Shown piece by piece: positions 33,448-43,409 of a stretch of DNA of 64,000 nucleotides (positions within the stretch are counted from its first letter, which is position 1; each line of letters starts with the position of its first letter). Source of the DNA: CAVVYA01 sp963752345 (GTDB taxonomy: Bacteria > Pseudomonadota > Alphaproteobacteria > SMXQ01); the NCBI GenBank assembly GCA_963752345.1, contig CAVVYA010000006.1, positions 124,001 to 188,000 on the forward strand, in the 5' to 3' direction. The translations under genes were made by a program, and so were the position numbers. The notes under the pieces were generated by a model, which was not told where the DNA came from, did not search any database, and saw only the letters and a program-made list of their open reading frames with translations.

Positions 33448-36400
33448 ATGACTGAGCTTTCAACACAGCGCCACGCGAGCCTCACCCTGGGGCACGGGCT
33501 TTCGTTCCAGGACCTCTATCAGCGCGCCGGCCTGGCGCGGCTCGACGGACTGTTCGCCGACCATCTGAAAGGCGCCGACACCGATCTGTTCAACCGGCTG
33601 ATGGCGGCGCGCGCCACGCCCGATGCGCTCGCCGACAAGGACGAGTCCGATCTCATCATCGCCGTCGCGCCCCATGTCGAGGATTTCCTCGGCCTGCTGT
33701 TCGGCATCACCAACGAACTGAAAACCCTGGCCGCCGCGCACGACCGGCTGGCGCCACTCTATAGCTGCAAGCGGCTGTTCGTGCAGCGCCGCGCGGTCAA
33801 GCGCTTAAAGCCGGCCGAGGCCGCGGCACTCGACATCGCCACCATCGAAGAGGCTCTGGTCGAGGCGATCGGGGCGCCGCTCACCGAGGAGAGCTTTGCC
33901 ACGGCGGTCGAGCGCTGGCTCGGTGCCGAAGACTCCCACAAGGGCGGGCTGGATCTCGCCGAGCAGTTCGCCGCCTGGGCCACGCTGACGGTGGCCGGGC
34001 AGGCGCGCTTCGCCAAGGGCGTGCTGTTCAAGGTGCCGAAGAAGCTCGACTACCAGGCTCTCGTGCCGGTCGAGACGGAAGTGCGCGACGGCGTGACACG
34101 GCTCAAGCTGGCCGGCGGCCATCTGCGCCGGCGCGAAGGCTTCGGCCTGACCGATCCGGGCGCCGATCTGAAGAAGGCGCTCGACCAGGCGCACTACTGC
34201 ATCGTGTGCCACCACCAGGGCAAGGATTCCTGCTCCAAGGGACTCAAGGACCGCAAGACCGGCGCCTTCGCCAAGAGTCCGTTCAACGTCACGCTCAACG
34301 GCTGCCCGCTCGAAGAGAAAATCTCCGAGATGAACGAGCTCAAGGCCGCCGGCCATACGGTGGGTGCGCTCGCCACCGCGATCATCGACAATCCGATGGT
34401 GGCGGGCACCGGCCACCGCATCTGCAACGATTGCATGAAGTCGTGCATCTACCAGAAGCAGGAGCCGGTCGACATTCCCCAGGTCGAGACGCGCACGCTG
34501 AAGGACGTGCTCGGCCTGCCCTGGGGCTTCGAGATTTACAGCCTGCTGACGCGCTGGAATCCGCTCAATATCCACCGCCCGCTGCCCAAGCCGGAAACCG
34601 GCTACAAGGTGCTGGTGGTCGGCCTCGGCCCGGCCGGCTACACGCTCGCCCATCACCTGATGAACGACGGCCATCGCGTCGTCGCCGTCGACGGGCTGAA
34701 GATCGAGCCGTTGCCCGATTCGCTTTCGGGCGTCGCGCTCGACGGCGCGCGCGTGCCGTTCCGGCCGATCCGCGACGTCGCGGAGCTGCGCGAATCGCTC
34801 GACGACCGCGTCATGGCGGGCTTCGGCGGCGTCGCCGAATACGGCATCACCGTGCGCTGGGACAAGAACTACCTGAAGATCATCCGTCTGCTGCTCGAGC
34901 GGCGCAACGAATTCGCCATGTTCGGCGGCGTGCGCTTCGGCGGCACGCTGACCATCGACTCGGCCTTCGCGCGCGGCTTCGACCATATCGCGCTGTGCGC
35001 CGGCGCGGGCCGGCCGACTTTCGTCGCCATTCCCAACGGCCTTGCGCGCGGTGTGCGCCAGGCCTCCGATTTCCTCATGGCGCTGCAACTGACCGGCGCC
35101 GCCAAGCCGAGCTCGGTCGCCAACCTGCAGGTTCGCCTGCCGGTGGTGGTGGTCGGCGGCGGCTTGACCGCCATCGATACCGCGACCGAGGCGCTCGCCT
35201 ATTATCCGGTGCAGGTCGAGAAATTTCTCGCGCGCTACGAAACCCTGATCGCCGAACGGGGCGAGATCGCCGTGCGCCGCGCCTGGAGCGCGGAAGAGGC
35301 GCAGATCGCCGAGGAATTCATCGGTCATGCCCGCGCCATCCGCGCCGAGCGCCAGCTCGCCGCGCGCGAAGGCCGCGCCCCGCGCATCGTCGAGTTGCTC
35401 AAGCAGTGGGGCGGGGCGACCATCGCCTATCGCCGCTGGATGGTCGACAGCCCGAGCTATACGCTCAATCACGAGGAAATCGAGAAGGCGATGGAAGAGG
35501 GCATCACCTTCGCCGAGGGCCTTAATCCGCTCGAGGTCATCATCGACAATTACGGCCATGCCCGGGCGCTGAAATGCGCGCGCATGGAAAGCGGCGACGA
35601 CGGCCGCCTGGTCGATTCCGGCAATGCGGTGCACCTGCCGGCGCACAGCATCCTGATCGCGGCGGGCACCCAGCCCAACACGGTGCTGGCGCGCGAGGAC
35701 ACCGCGCACATGACGATCGACGGCAAGTATTTCCAGGCGCTCGACGAAGAGGGCAAGCCGGTTCATCCCGAGAAGCTGGCCAAGCCGACCGACGTGCGCG
35801 TGCTCACCGCGATCGAGCCCGACGGGCGCGCCGTCAGCTTCTTCGGCGACCTGCATCCGTCCTTCGCCGGCAATGTGGTCAAGGCCATGGGCAGCGCCAA
35901 GCAGGGCTACCCGGTGGTCAGCCGCGTCCTTGCGACGCGCGCGCCGACGCCGGTCAGCGGCGACGAACTGCTCGCCAGGCTGAACGAGGATCTGCGCGCC
36001 ACGGTGCATTCGGTCGAGCGTCTGACGCCGACCATCGTCGAGGTGGTGGTCAAGGCGCCGCTCGCCGCGCGCGAATTCCAGCCCGGCCAGTTCTACCGGC
36101 TGCAGAATTTCGAAACATTGGCGCCCAAGGTGGCGGGCACGACCCTGACCATGGAAGGCCTGGCGCTGACCGGCGCCTGGGTCGACCGCGAAGCGGGCCT
36201 GATCTCGCTGATCGCGCTCGAAATGGGCGGCTCATCCGATCTCTGCACCATCCTCAAGCCAGGCGAGCCCGTGATTCTGATGGGCCCGACCGGCACGCCG
36301 ACCCATATCGTGCCGGGCGAGACCGTGCTGCTCGCGGGCGGCGGCCTCGGCAACGCGGTGCTGTTCTCGATCGGCCAGGCGTTCCGCGCGGCCGGCGCCA

Positions 36401-36972
36401 AGGTGCTCTACTTCGCCGGCTACAAGAAGCTGATCGACCGCTACAAGGTCGACCAGATCGAGAAGGCCGCCGACGTGGTCGTGTGGTGCTCCGACGAGAA
36501 GCCGGGCTTCACCGCCGACCGGCCGCAGGACAAGACCTTCATCGGCAATATCGTCGAGGCGATCGCCGCCTATGGCCGCGGCCAACTCGGCGCGCCGCCG
36601 ATCGCGCTCGACCAGGTCGACCGCGTCATCGCCATCGGCTCCGACGCCATGATGGCCGCCGTGGCGCGCGCCCGCCACACGGTGCTCAAGGATCTGCTCA
36701 AGCCCGACCATGCGGCGATCGGCAGCATCAACTCGCCGATGCAGTGCATGATGAAGGAAATCTGCGCCCAGTGCCTGCAGCCCCATGTCGACCCCGACAC
36801 CGGCGAGGTCACCGTGGTGTTCTCCTGCTTCAACCAGGACCAGCCGCTCGACCTGGTGGATTTCACCGCGCTGCGCGAGCGCCTCGGCCAGAATCGCGTA
36901 CAGGAAAAGCTCACGGCGCAGTGGATCGACCACTGCCTGCGCGGCCTCAATCTGCGTCAGGCAGCGGGGTGA
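33448..36972 (+). CDS. large FAD/NAD(P)H oxidoreductase: GltD/NfnB-like plus PyrK/NfnA-like fusion
   Basis: 1174 residues. Residues 1-240 are an unassigned helical region. Cysteines C251, C254, C262, C286 and then C326, C329, C333 (RICNDCMKSC) look like two [4Fe-4S] sites. A GltD-like flavoprotein follows, with an FAD motif GLGPAG at 392-397 and a second dinucleotide motif VVVVGGGLTAID around 567-576. The C-terminal ~330 residues resemble PyrK/NfnA: FQPGQFYRL (flavin), LLAGGGLGNAV at 961-971 and a [2Fe-2S] set C1100, C1106, C1109, C1127. The order matches NfnB joined to NfnA in one chain. Electron supply to the adjacent siroheme reductase is inferred. Confidence 0.82.
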   Translation: MTELSTQRHASLTLGHGLSFQDLYQRAGLARLDGLFADHLKGADTDLFNRLMAARATPDALADKDESDLIIAVAPHVEDFLGLLFGITNELKTLAAAHDRLAPLYSCKRLFVQRRAVKRLKPAEAAALDIATIEEALVEAIGAPLTEESFATAVERWLGAEDSHKGGLDLAEQFAAWATLTVAGQARFAKGVLFKVPKKLDYQALVPVETEVRDGVTRLKLAGGHLRRREGFGLTDPGADLKKALDQAHYCIVCHHQGKDSCSKGLKDRKTGAFAKSPFNVTLNGCPLEEKISEMNELKAAGHTVGALATAIIDNPMVAGTGHRICNDCMKSCIYQKQEPVDIPQVETRTLKDVLGLPWGFEIYSLLTRWNPLNIHRPLPKPETGYKVLVVGLGPAGYTLAHHLMNDGHRVVAVDGLKIEPLPDSLSGVALDGARVPFRPIRDVAELRESLDDRVMAGFGGVAEYGITVRWDKNYLKIIRLLLERRNEFAMFGGVRFGGTLTIDSAFARGFDHIALCAGAGRPTFVAIPNGLARGVRQASDFLMALQLTGAAKPSSVANLQVRLPVVVVGGGLTAIDTATEALAYYPVQVEKFLARYETLIAERGEIAVRRAWSAEEAQIAEEFIGHARAIRAERQLAAREGRAPRIVELLKQWGGATIAYRRWMVDSPSYTLNHEEIEKAMEEGITFAEGLNPLEVIIDNYGHARALKCARMESGDDGRLVDSGNAVHLPAHSILIAAGTQPNTVLAREDTAHMTIDGKYFQALDEEGKPVHPEKLAKPTDVRVLTAIEPDGRAVSFFGDLHPSFAGNVVKAMGSAKQGYPVVSRVLATRAPTPVSGDELLARLNEDLRATVHSVERLTPTIVEVVVKAPLAAREFQPGQFYRLQNFETLAPKVAGTTLTMEGLALTGAWVDREAGLISLIALEMGGSSDLCTILKPGEPVILMGPTGTPTHIVPGETVLLAGGGLGNAVLFSIGQAFRAAGAKVLYFAGYKKLIDRYKVDQIEKAADVVVWCSDEKPGFTADRPQDKTFIGNIVEAIAAYGRGQLGAPPIALDQVDRVIAIGSDAMMAAVARARHTVLKDLLKPDHAAIGSINSPMQCMMKEICAQCLQPHVDPDTGEVTVVFSCFNQDQPLDLVDFTALRERLGQNRVQEKLTAQWIDHCLRGLNLRQAAG

Positions 36973-36989
36973 GCGGCGGTGATTCGTGG

Positions 36990-37110
36990 GCCTATTCCCA
37001 CAAATCCGTCACCCCGGACTTTGATCCGGGTCCATCGGTCCTTTATTGGCGCCTGAGCGTCGGTGATATTCGATGGGTGCCGGATCAAGTCCGGCATGAC
37101 GATCTGTAGA
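36990..37110. repeat. REP-like palindromic element
   Basis: Contains GTCACCCCGGACTTTGATCC and, 50 bp on, GGATCAAGTCCGGCATGAC, forming inverted copies of the common alphaproteobacterial extragenic palindrome. Related units occur at 45022-45560. Confidence 0.55.
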
Positions 37111-37115
37111 AGTTG

Positions 37116-37145
37116 AAAAGCCGGCGGGTGATTCCGCCGGCTTTT
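37116..37145. terminator. bidirectional terminator between the flavoprotein and terB genes
   Basis: Perfect 12-bp stem AAAAGCCGGCGG / CCGCCGGCTTTT with a 6-base loop and T runs on both strands, between convergent genes. Confidence 0.88.
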
Positions 37146-37185
37146 TCGCGCGCCTCAGGAGGGCGCCGGCTATTTGTGCGGAGCC

Positions 37186-37623
37186 TCAGGACGCCTTGCG
37201 CATGGAGGCGATGGCGCCGTTGGGGCGGATGTAGCGCGCCGCGGCGCCGCGCTCGATGCCGGCGGCGACCAGCCGTTCCACATCGAGCCGGTGGCGCATG
37301 AGTTCGAGCAGGCGCAGCTCTTCCTGGGTGGCCTGGGGATCCGACACCACCACGTCGACGGCGAGCGCATAGGCTGTTTCGGTGAGATGGCCCGGCAGGT
37401 TTTGCTTGATCAGGCCGAACACTTCTTCGAGCCCGTCGGACTTGGCGACCAATTTCGCGAAGTCCTGGGATGCCTTCGGCAGTTTCTCCGGATCGTAATC
37501 CTGGAACACCGGCAGCGTCTTGACGATGTCGCCGATGGTATGCAGCTCGGCATCGGTCATGTTGCCGTCCGAGGCCGAAACCATCAGCATGGAATAGATC
37601 AGGGCGTCGTGGTGGTCGGTCAT
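37186..37623 (-). CDS. TerB-family protein
   Basis: A 145-residue helical protein with the TerB/DjlA-like pattern: ALIYSMLMVSASDGNMTDAE near the N terminus and the acidic helix pair with ALAVDVVVSDP. TerB domains bind metal ions and occur in tellurite resistance and membrane stress proteins. It is monocistronic here with no other ter genes, so tellurite resistance should not be assumed. Confidence 0.8.
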   Translation of the reverse strand: MTDHHDALIYSMLMVSASDGNMTDAELHTIGDIVKTLPVFQDYDPEKLPKASQDFAKLVAKSDGLEEVFGLIKQNLPGHLTETAYALAVDVVVSDPQATQEELRLLELMRHRLDVERLVAAGIERGAAARYIRPNGAIASMRKAS

Positions 37624-37685
37624 TACAACCCTCGTCCGGTTAAAACTTTTCCTGCCCCATCATCACCCTGTCGAGGGGGGGTCCG

Positions 37686-40557
37686 TCAAGGCTGAGGCGT
37701 GTGGCGCGGCGTGATATCGGTATGCAGGAACTCGCGCACCCGCTGCACCGCGTCGGCCAGTCCCATGCGCTCGACGGGAACTCCGGCGGGGAACGCGGTG
37801 GCGAGCCTGCTCGGCAGCGCCGAATCGAGCATGACGAAGACGCCGGCGTCGCTCGCGCGCCGGATCAACCGGCCATAGGCCTGCTTGAGCCGCAGGCGCG
37901 TCAGCATTTCGTCCCATGCCTTGCCGCCGAAGGCCGAGCGCCGCGCCCGGTGGAGAATATCGGGACGCGGCCATGGTACTCGATCGAACACGATGAGCCG
38001 CAGCGAACGTCCCGGCACGTCGACCCCGTCGCGCACCGCATCGGTGCCGAGCAGGCAACTATCCTCCTCGGCGCGGAAGATATCCACAAGCGTCGAGGTA
38101 TCCAGTCCGTCGACATGCTGGGCGAGCAGCGTGATGTCCGCTTCCTCGAGCACCGGCGCGATTCGCTTGTGCACGTCGCGCAGCCGCGCGATCGAGGTGA
38201 ACAGCCCGAGCGCGCCGCCGCCCGACGCCAGGAACAGGCTGCGATAGGCGGCGGCGACCGCCGCCGGATTGGTCTTGGCCACGTCGGTGACGACGAGGAC
38301 ACGGGTCTGCTGTTGATAGTCGAACGGCGAGGGCACCGCGGCGCGCATCGCCGCATTGGGCAGGTGGCGCGCGCCGGTGCGCGCTTCCGCGGAGCGCCAG
38401 CCGGCCTCCTCGGGCGGCGCATCGGTTTCGTCATGCGAATGCGTGCCAGGCACGATCGCCGACGATCGCGCAGGGTCGCCGAGGTGATCAGCGCGCCATG
38501 GGCGGGCGCCAGCACGGCGCGCGCGAAGGGCACGGTCGGGATCGACCCAATGGCGATGCATGGCGACATCGCTCTCGCGTCCCTCCAGGCGGTCGAGCGC
38601 GAACCAGTCGACGAAATCGGGCGGCGTGTCGTCGTCGATCGTCGCCAGCATGGCGCGCCACGCGATCAGCGGCGTGATGGCGCGCCGATCGAGGCTTTTC
38701 AGCGCGCCCTCGATGCGCTGCTTGGTGGCGGTATCGAGCTTGTCGGCGTCTTCCTCGGCGAGCCGCTCCAAGCCGCGCGCCGATCTTCGCCAGCGGCGCC
38801 TGCAGCTCGCGCAGCGCCGCATCCAGGGCGCGGCCGGACGAGGCCAAGCCCGTCGACCAGCGGCGCCTTGTCGGCTTCCAGGCTGTAGGCGGTGTCGTCG
38901 GTCGGCGCGCGGGCGAGCACCTGCTGGCGCACGAAGGACAGGAACAGTTCGGTGGCGCCGCGCGGCGCGCCGTCGGTGCCGGACGGCGCCGGTGCCGGCG
39001 ATGCGTTTCATCCAGCCTTCGCCGGGCAGGGACTTCGCCGCCTTCGACGCCTCGGCGAGCAGCGCTTCGGCCTCCGCGTCGCCCGCCAGCAGATCGCCGA
39101 TGCGCTTGGCCAGGCCGCGGGCGCGCGAATCGCGCCGCCGCCCGCCGGCCGCTTCGGCGCCGAGCAGCCAGCGCCGCAGCTCCGCCGTCTCGCGTCCGGA
39201 GATCGATGCCGAGAACGCCGAATCGGCGGCCTCGAACAGATGATGGCCTTCGTCGAACACATAGCGCGTCGGCACGTTGGCGTCGTCGAGCCCGGCATAG
39301 GCCGCCTGGGCCATGACCAGCGCATGGTTGGCGACGACGATGTCGGCATGGCGCGCGCGCCGCACGGTCTTCTCGATGAAGCATTTGCGCCAATGGTCGC
39401 ACGCGGCATAGATGCATTCGCCGCGCCGGTCGGCCAAGCCCATGGTCGGCGCGTAGCCGAGCAGATGGATGAGCCAGGTCGGGAAGTCGCCGCCCACCAT
39501 GTCGCCGTCGCGCGTGCTGCGCACCCAGCGCGCCATCAGCCCGGCGCCGATCGCCTCGCGCGGCGCCATGGTCGCGCGGTTGACCTGCTCTTCCAGATTG
39601 AGCAGGCAGAGATAATTCTCGCGCCCCTTGCGGATGACGACGCGCGCGGCTTTCTCCTTCGGATCGGGATGCAGCCGGTCGAGCTCGCTGTCGAGCTGGC
39701 GCTGCAGGTTGCGCGTGTAGGTCGAGAGCCAGACCGCGCCCTGGTTCTTCTCGGCCCACAGGCTGGCCGGCGCGATATAGCCGAGCGTCTTGCCGACGCC
39801 GGTGCCGGCTTCCGCCAGCACGATGCGCGGCTCGCCGGCGATGTCGCGCGGCGCGAAGGCTGCCGCGGCGGCGGCCGTGTAATCGGCCTGCTGCGGCCGC
39901 ACTTCGGCTTGGCCTTTGGCGCCCGGCTCGTTGACCAGATCGTCGAGCCGCAGGCGGGCCTCCGCCGGCAGCACCGGATGGCTGGCGGGCGGCGCCGGCG
40001 GCGGTTCTTCCTGCCATTCGGCGAGCTTGGTCCAGGCGCGCAGCGCGCCCAGGCTGGTCGGGCGCGGTGAGCGGCGCGCCGGGTCCGGCGCCGAGTGCCG
40101 CGAGCACGTCCGCGCCCCAGCTCCAGCCGGCGCGCGCCATGACCTGGGCGATGGCTTCGGCTTCGCGTGCCGCGTCGGGCTCGAGGGTTGCGAGCTCGTC
40201 GAGCAGCGCCTCGGCGGCGAGCTGCAGGGCCTCGACTTCGCCGGCGGCGCCGGCCGGGACGGCGACACCCATGGCTTCGGCCACGCCGCGCGGCGTCGGC
40301 AGGCAGAATTTCGCCGGGCGCACGAAGGCGTAGAGTTCCAGCACGTCGCGCGCCGGGAAACCGGCGAGCCCCAGGCGGCGCGCGATGGCCGGGGCGTGGC
40401 ACAGCACGGGCGGCGCGGCTGCCGGGTCGCGCAGATGGAGGAAATCGGCCATCTCGCGCGGCGGCATCTCGACGATCTCGCCGTCGGTGGTGATGGCCAC
40501 GGCGCGGCTCAAGCCGGCGACCAGGACGGGAACCAGGGAGGGACTCGTTAAGGACAT
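37686..40557 (-). CDS. DinG/XPD-type ATP-dependent DNA helicase, multiply frameshifted
   Basis: About 950 residues if corrected. Visible elements are an N-terminal region starting MSLTSPSLVPVLVAGLSRAV, Walker A AEAGTGVGKTLGY, cysteine-bearing insert (ENYLCLLN, GECIYAACDHWRKCF) typical of Fe-S helicases, the DEAH-like box VFDEGHHLFEA, ALITSATLRD, and the final motif LKQAYGRLIRR. The frame changes near 40075, 39000, 38850, 38785, 38535 and 38465, mostly as +1 insertions. All motifs survive in one or another frame, so the gene is probably intact in the organism. It would unwind DNA with 5'-3' polarity during repair. Confidence 0.8.
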
Positions 40558-40721
40558 GAGCGCAGTATAAGGGGGATCGCGGCTGCGGCGCAGCAAGCCT
40601 GCGCCAGAACCGCGGATTTTTCAGCCCTGCCGGCGGCGCGACGGATATGGCAGGGGCCCGCGTTGAATCTCACGATACGGCTTCGATCAGGGGGCCGTCG
40701 ACGCCCTGTGCGGGGAATCGG

Positions 40722-42095
40722 ATGAGTCGCATCGCGTCTGCCGGCCTGGCCTTGTCCGTTTTCTTATTCTGCGTCGTTCCCACGGTGCCGGCGGCGGCCT
40801 TGGAGCGCGAGGACGCGCGTCACTTACTGAGCCGCACCGGCTTCGGCGCCACGGCCGAGGATGTCGCCGCCTTGGCCGGGCTGTCGCGCGGCGATGCCGT
40901 CCGGCGCTTGCTTGACGGCATGGGTACCCAGGCGACGACGCCGCCGCCCGCATGGGTCGGCGAATCCTCCAACATCTATCCCCGCCTGGCCGGATTGAAC
41001 GCGGAGAAGCGCCGCGCCCTGGTGCGTCTGCGTATCGCGCAATCGATCGAGCTCAAGAGCTGGTGGTACGGCGAGATGCTGGCCACGCCGTCGCCGCTGA
41101 CCGAGCGCCTGACGCTGTTCTGGCACAACCATTTCACCTCGTCGCTGACCAAGGTGCGCTCGCCCCATCTGCTGTTCCGCCAGAACGCGCTGCTGCGCAC
41201 CGAGGCCTTGGGAAATTTCGCCCGTCTGCTGCACGCCATGGCGCGCGATCCGGCGATGGTCGCCTATCTCGACAGCAATCTGAATCGGCGCGAGAAGCCC
41301 AACGAGAATTTCGCCCGCGAGCTGCTCGAACTGTTCACGCTGGGCGAGGGGCATTACAGCGAGCGCGACATCAAGGAGGCGGCGCGCGCCTTCACCGGCC
41401 GGACGCTCGACCGCGACTCAGGCGCCTACGTCTTCAACACCCGCACCCACGACGCCGGCGAAAAGACCTTCCTGGGCCGCACCGGCCGCTTCGGCGGCGA
41501 CGATATCCTCGACATCCTGCTCGCCAATCCGCGCACCGCGGAATTCGTGGTCGAGAAGCTGTGGCGCGAATTCGTTTCGCCGCGGCCCGATCCGCGCGAG
41601 GTCAAGCGGTTGGCGGCGGTGTTCCGCAATGCGCGATACGAGATCAAGCCGCTGATGCAGGCGTTGCTGACATCATCCGCCTTCTGGGACCTGGCCAATC
41701 GTGGGGAACTGGTGAAATCGCCGGTCGAGCTGCTGGTCGGCACGGTGCGCTATTTCAAGGCGACTCCCGCCGATCCGGTGACGCTCGCGCGCTACGGCAA
41801 GCGGCTCGGCCAGGATCTGTTCGATCCGCCCAACGTCAAGGGCTGGCCGGGCTATACCGCCTGGATTACCACCGACACCGCTCTGGTGCGCGAGCAGTTC
41901 CTGCAACGCCTGCTGCGGGGCGACGCGCTGGGCGAGGCGGGAGAGGCTATGCGGTTGCTGCGCGCCATGCCGGCCGAGGACCCAGCAGAACTGCTGCTGG
42001 CGCGCCCGCCGGTGCGCGAGCCGGCCGTCGACGCCACCGACATGCGCGGCCTGATCGCCGCCGCCATGCTCGATCCGGTCTATCAGCTCAAGTGA
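40722..42095 (+). CDS. DUF1800 secreted protein
   Basis: About 457 residues beginning with a signal peptide (MSRIASAGLALSVFLF then VPAAALE). DUF1800 signatures are HLLSRTGFGATAEDV, LTLFWHNHFTSSLTKV, NENFARELLELFTLGEGHY and FDPPNVKGWPG. The family is regularly paired with DUF1501, as here (8 bp between). Function unknown; a role in an extracytoplasmic polymer or protein complex has been suggested only from co-occurrence. Confidence 0.88.
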   Translation: MSRIASAGLALSVFLFCVVPTVPAAALEREDARHLLSRTGFGATAEDVAALAGLSRGDAVRRLLDGMGTQATTPPPAWVGESSNIYPRLAGLNAEKRRALVRLRIAQSIELKSWWYGEMLATPSPLTERLTLFWHNHFTSSLTKVRSPHLLFRQNALLRTEALGNFARLLHAMARDPAMVAYLDSNLNRREKPNENFARELLELFTLGEGHYSERDIKEAARAFTGRTLDRDSGAYVFNTRTHDAGEKTFLGRTGRFGGDDILDILLANPRTAEFVVEKLWREFVSPRPDPREVKRLAAVFRNARYEIKPLMQALLTSSAFWDLANRGELVKSPVELLVGTVRYFKATPADPVTLARYGKRLGQDLFDPPNVKGWPGYTAWITTDTALVREQFLQRLLRGDALGEAGEAMRLLRAMPAEDPAELLLARPPVREPAVDATDMRGLIAAAMLDPVYQLK

Positions 42096-42103
42096 GGCCT
42101 ATC

Positions 42104-43270
42104 ATGAACCGCCGCGATCTGCTGAAGCTCGCCGGTGTCGGCGCCGCCATGGCGAGCGTGCCCGCGCCGATCCGCGCGCTCGCCCAACAGGCCGCGCCCG
42201 CCTTGCGCAGCCGCGTCCTGCTGCTGGTCGAGCTCAAGGGCGGCAACGACGGGCTCAATATGGTGGCGCCGGTGGGCGACGCGCTCTATCACCGGCTGCG
42301 GCCCAATCTCGCCATCGCCAAGGACACGGCGCTGCCGCTCAAGGACGGGCTGGCGTTCAATCCAACAATGAAGCCGCTGATGACCGCATGGCACGCGGGC
42401 GATCTGGCGATCGCGCGCGGGGTCGGCTATCCGCAGCCCAACCGCTCCCACTTCCGCTCGATCGAGATCTGGGAAACCGCGTCGAACAGCGAGGAAACTC
42501 TGCAAGAAGGCTGGGTCGCCGGCGTGCTCAAGGGCAATGTCGGGACGGCGGCCGACGGCATCGTCATCGGCGACTACGAATTCGGCCCGCTCGAAGGCGG
42601 CGCCATGCGCAACGTCATCTTCGACAAGCCCGAGCAATTCATCGCCCAGGCCAAGCGCATGCGCGCGATCGAGGCGCAGTCGGGCGGCGCGCTCGGCCAT
42701 CTGCTGCGGGTGCGCGGCGAGCTGCTCGGCGCGACCGACAGGCTGGCGCCGATCTTCGCCGATCCGCCCAGGCTCGCCGTCGAATTCCCCAATTTCGCCT
42801 TCGCTCAGCAGGCGCGGGTGGCGGCGCAACTGATCGCCGCCGATGCCGGCGTCCCGGTGCTCAAGATCGCCCAGCGCGGCTACGACACCCATGTCAACCA
42901 GCGCGGCCAGCATGACCGGCTGCTCGGCCAGTTGGCCGAGGCGCTGGGCGCGGTCCGCGCGGCGCTGATCGCGGCGGGGCGCTGGGACGAGGTGCTGGTG
43001 ATGACCTACTCCGAATTCGGCCGCCGTGTGGCCGAGAACGCCAGCCGCGGCACCGACCACGGCACCGCGGCGCCCCATCTGGTGATGGGCGGCAAGGTGA
43101 AGGGCGGCTTGCACGGCGCCCAGCCGCGGCTCGACGATCTCGACGCGGGCGACCTCAAGTTCGCCACCGACTACCGCCAGCTCTACGCCACCGTGGCGCG
43201 GCGCTGGTGGGGCATTTCCGACAATCTCGGCCGCTTGGCGTCCTATAAGCCGGTCGAGCTGATCGCCTGA
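42104..43270 (+). CDS. DUF1501 protein (alkaline-phosphatase-like fold) with Tat signal
   Basis: 388 residues. The N terminus MNRRDLLKLAGVGAAMASVP is a twin-arginine signal. The DUF1501 core follows: LLLVELKGGNDGLNMVAP, NRSHFRSIEIWETAS, and YSEFGRRVAENASRGTDHGTA, with Asp/His residues like those that bind metals in alkaline-phosphatase-like enzymes. It is co-transcribed with the DUF1800 gene. Confidence 0.88.
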   Translation: MNRRDLLKLAGVGAAMASVPAPIRALAQQAAPALRSRVLLLVELKGGNDGLNMVAPVGDALYHRLRPNLAIAKDTALPLKDGLAFNPTMKPLMTAWHAGDLAIARGVGYPQPNRSHFRSIEIWETASNSEETLQEGWVAGVLKGNVGTAADGIVIGDYEFGPLEGGAMRNVIFDKPEQFIAQAKRMRAIEAQSGGALGHLLRVRGELLGATDRLAPIFADPPRLAVEFPNFAFAQQARVAAQLIAADAGVPVLKIAQRGYDTHVNQRGQHDRLLGQLAEALGAVRAALIAAGRWDEVLVMTYSEFGRRVAENASRGTDHGTAAPHLVMGGKVKGGLHGAQPRLDDLDAGDLKFATDYRQLYATVARRWWGISDNLGRLASYKPVELIA

Positions 43271-43324
43271 CCCCCGCTGCAGATCCGCGCGTCGAGCGCC
43301 GCGCCCGTCAGCGCCATGGCTGGG

Positions 43325-43353
43325 TTGACGTCCGCGCCCCCGCCCCGTAGCTT
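43325..43353 (+). promoter_or_regulatory. promoter candidate for lysK
   Basis: -35 TTGACG at 43325-43330, 17-bp spacer, -10 TAGCTT at 43348-43353, 56 bp before the ATG. Confidence 0.45.
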
Positions 43354-43409
43354 GCCCCTCCTGTCGCCCAAAGCCCTGGCCGGGCCCGTAACCCTGAAGG
43401 AATTCCGCC

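Noticed and set aside
33805..36009. A 734-codon minus-strand frame inside the large flavoprotein gene
   Set aside because: The composition is that of a shadow (His, Arg, Ala, Val heavy), with no motif; the plus-strand frame has multiple conserved cofactor sites.
37186..37623. Tellurite resistance operon
   Set aside because: Only a lone TerB-like protein is present; no other ter genes are nearby.
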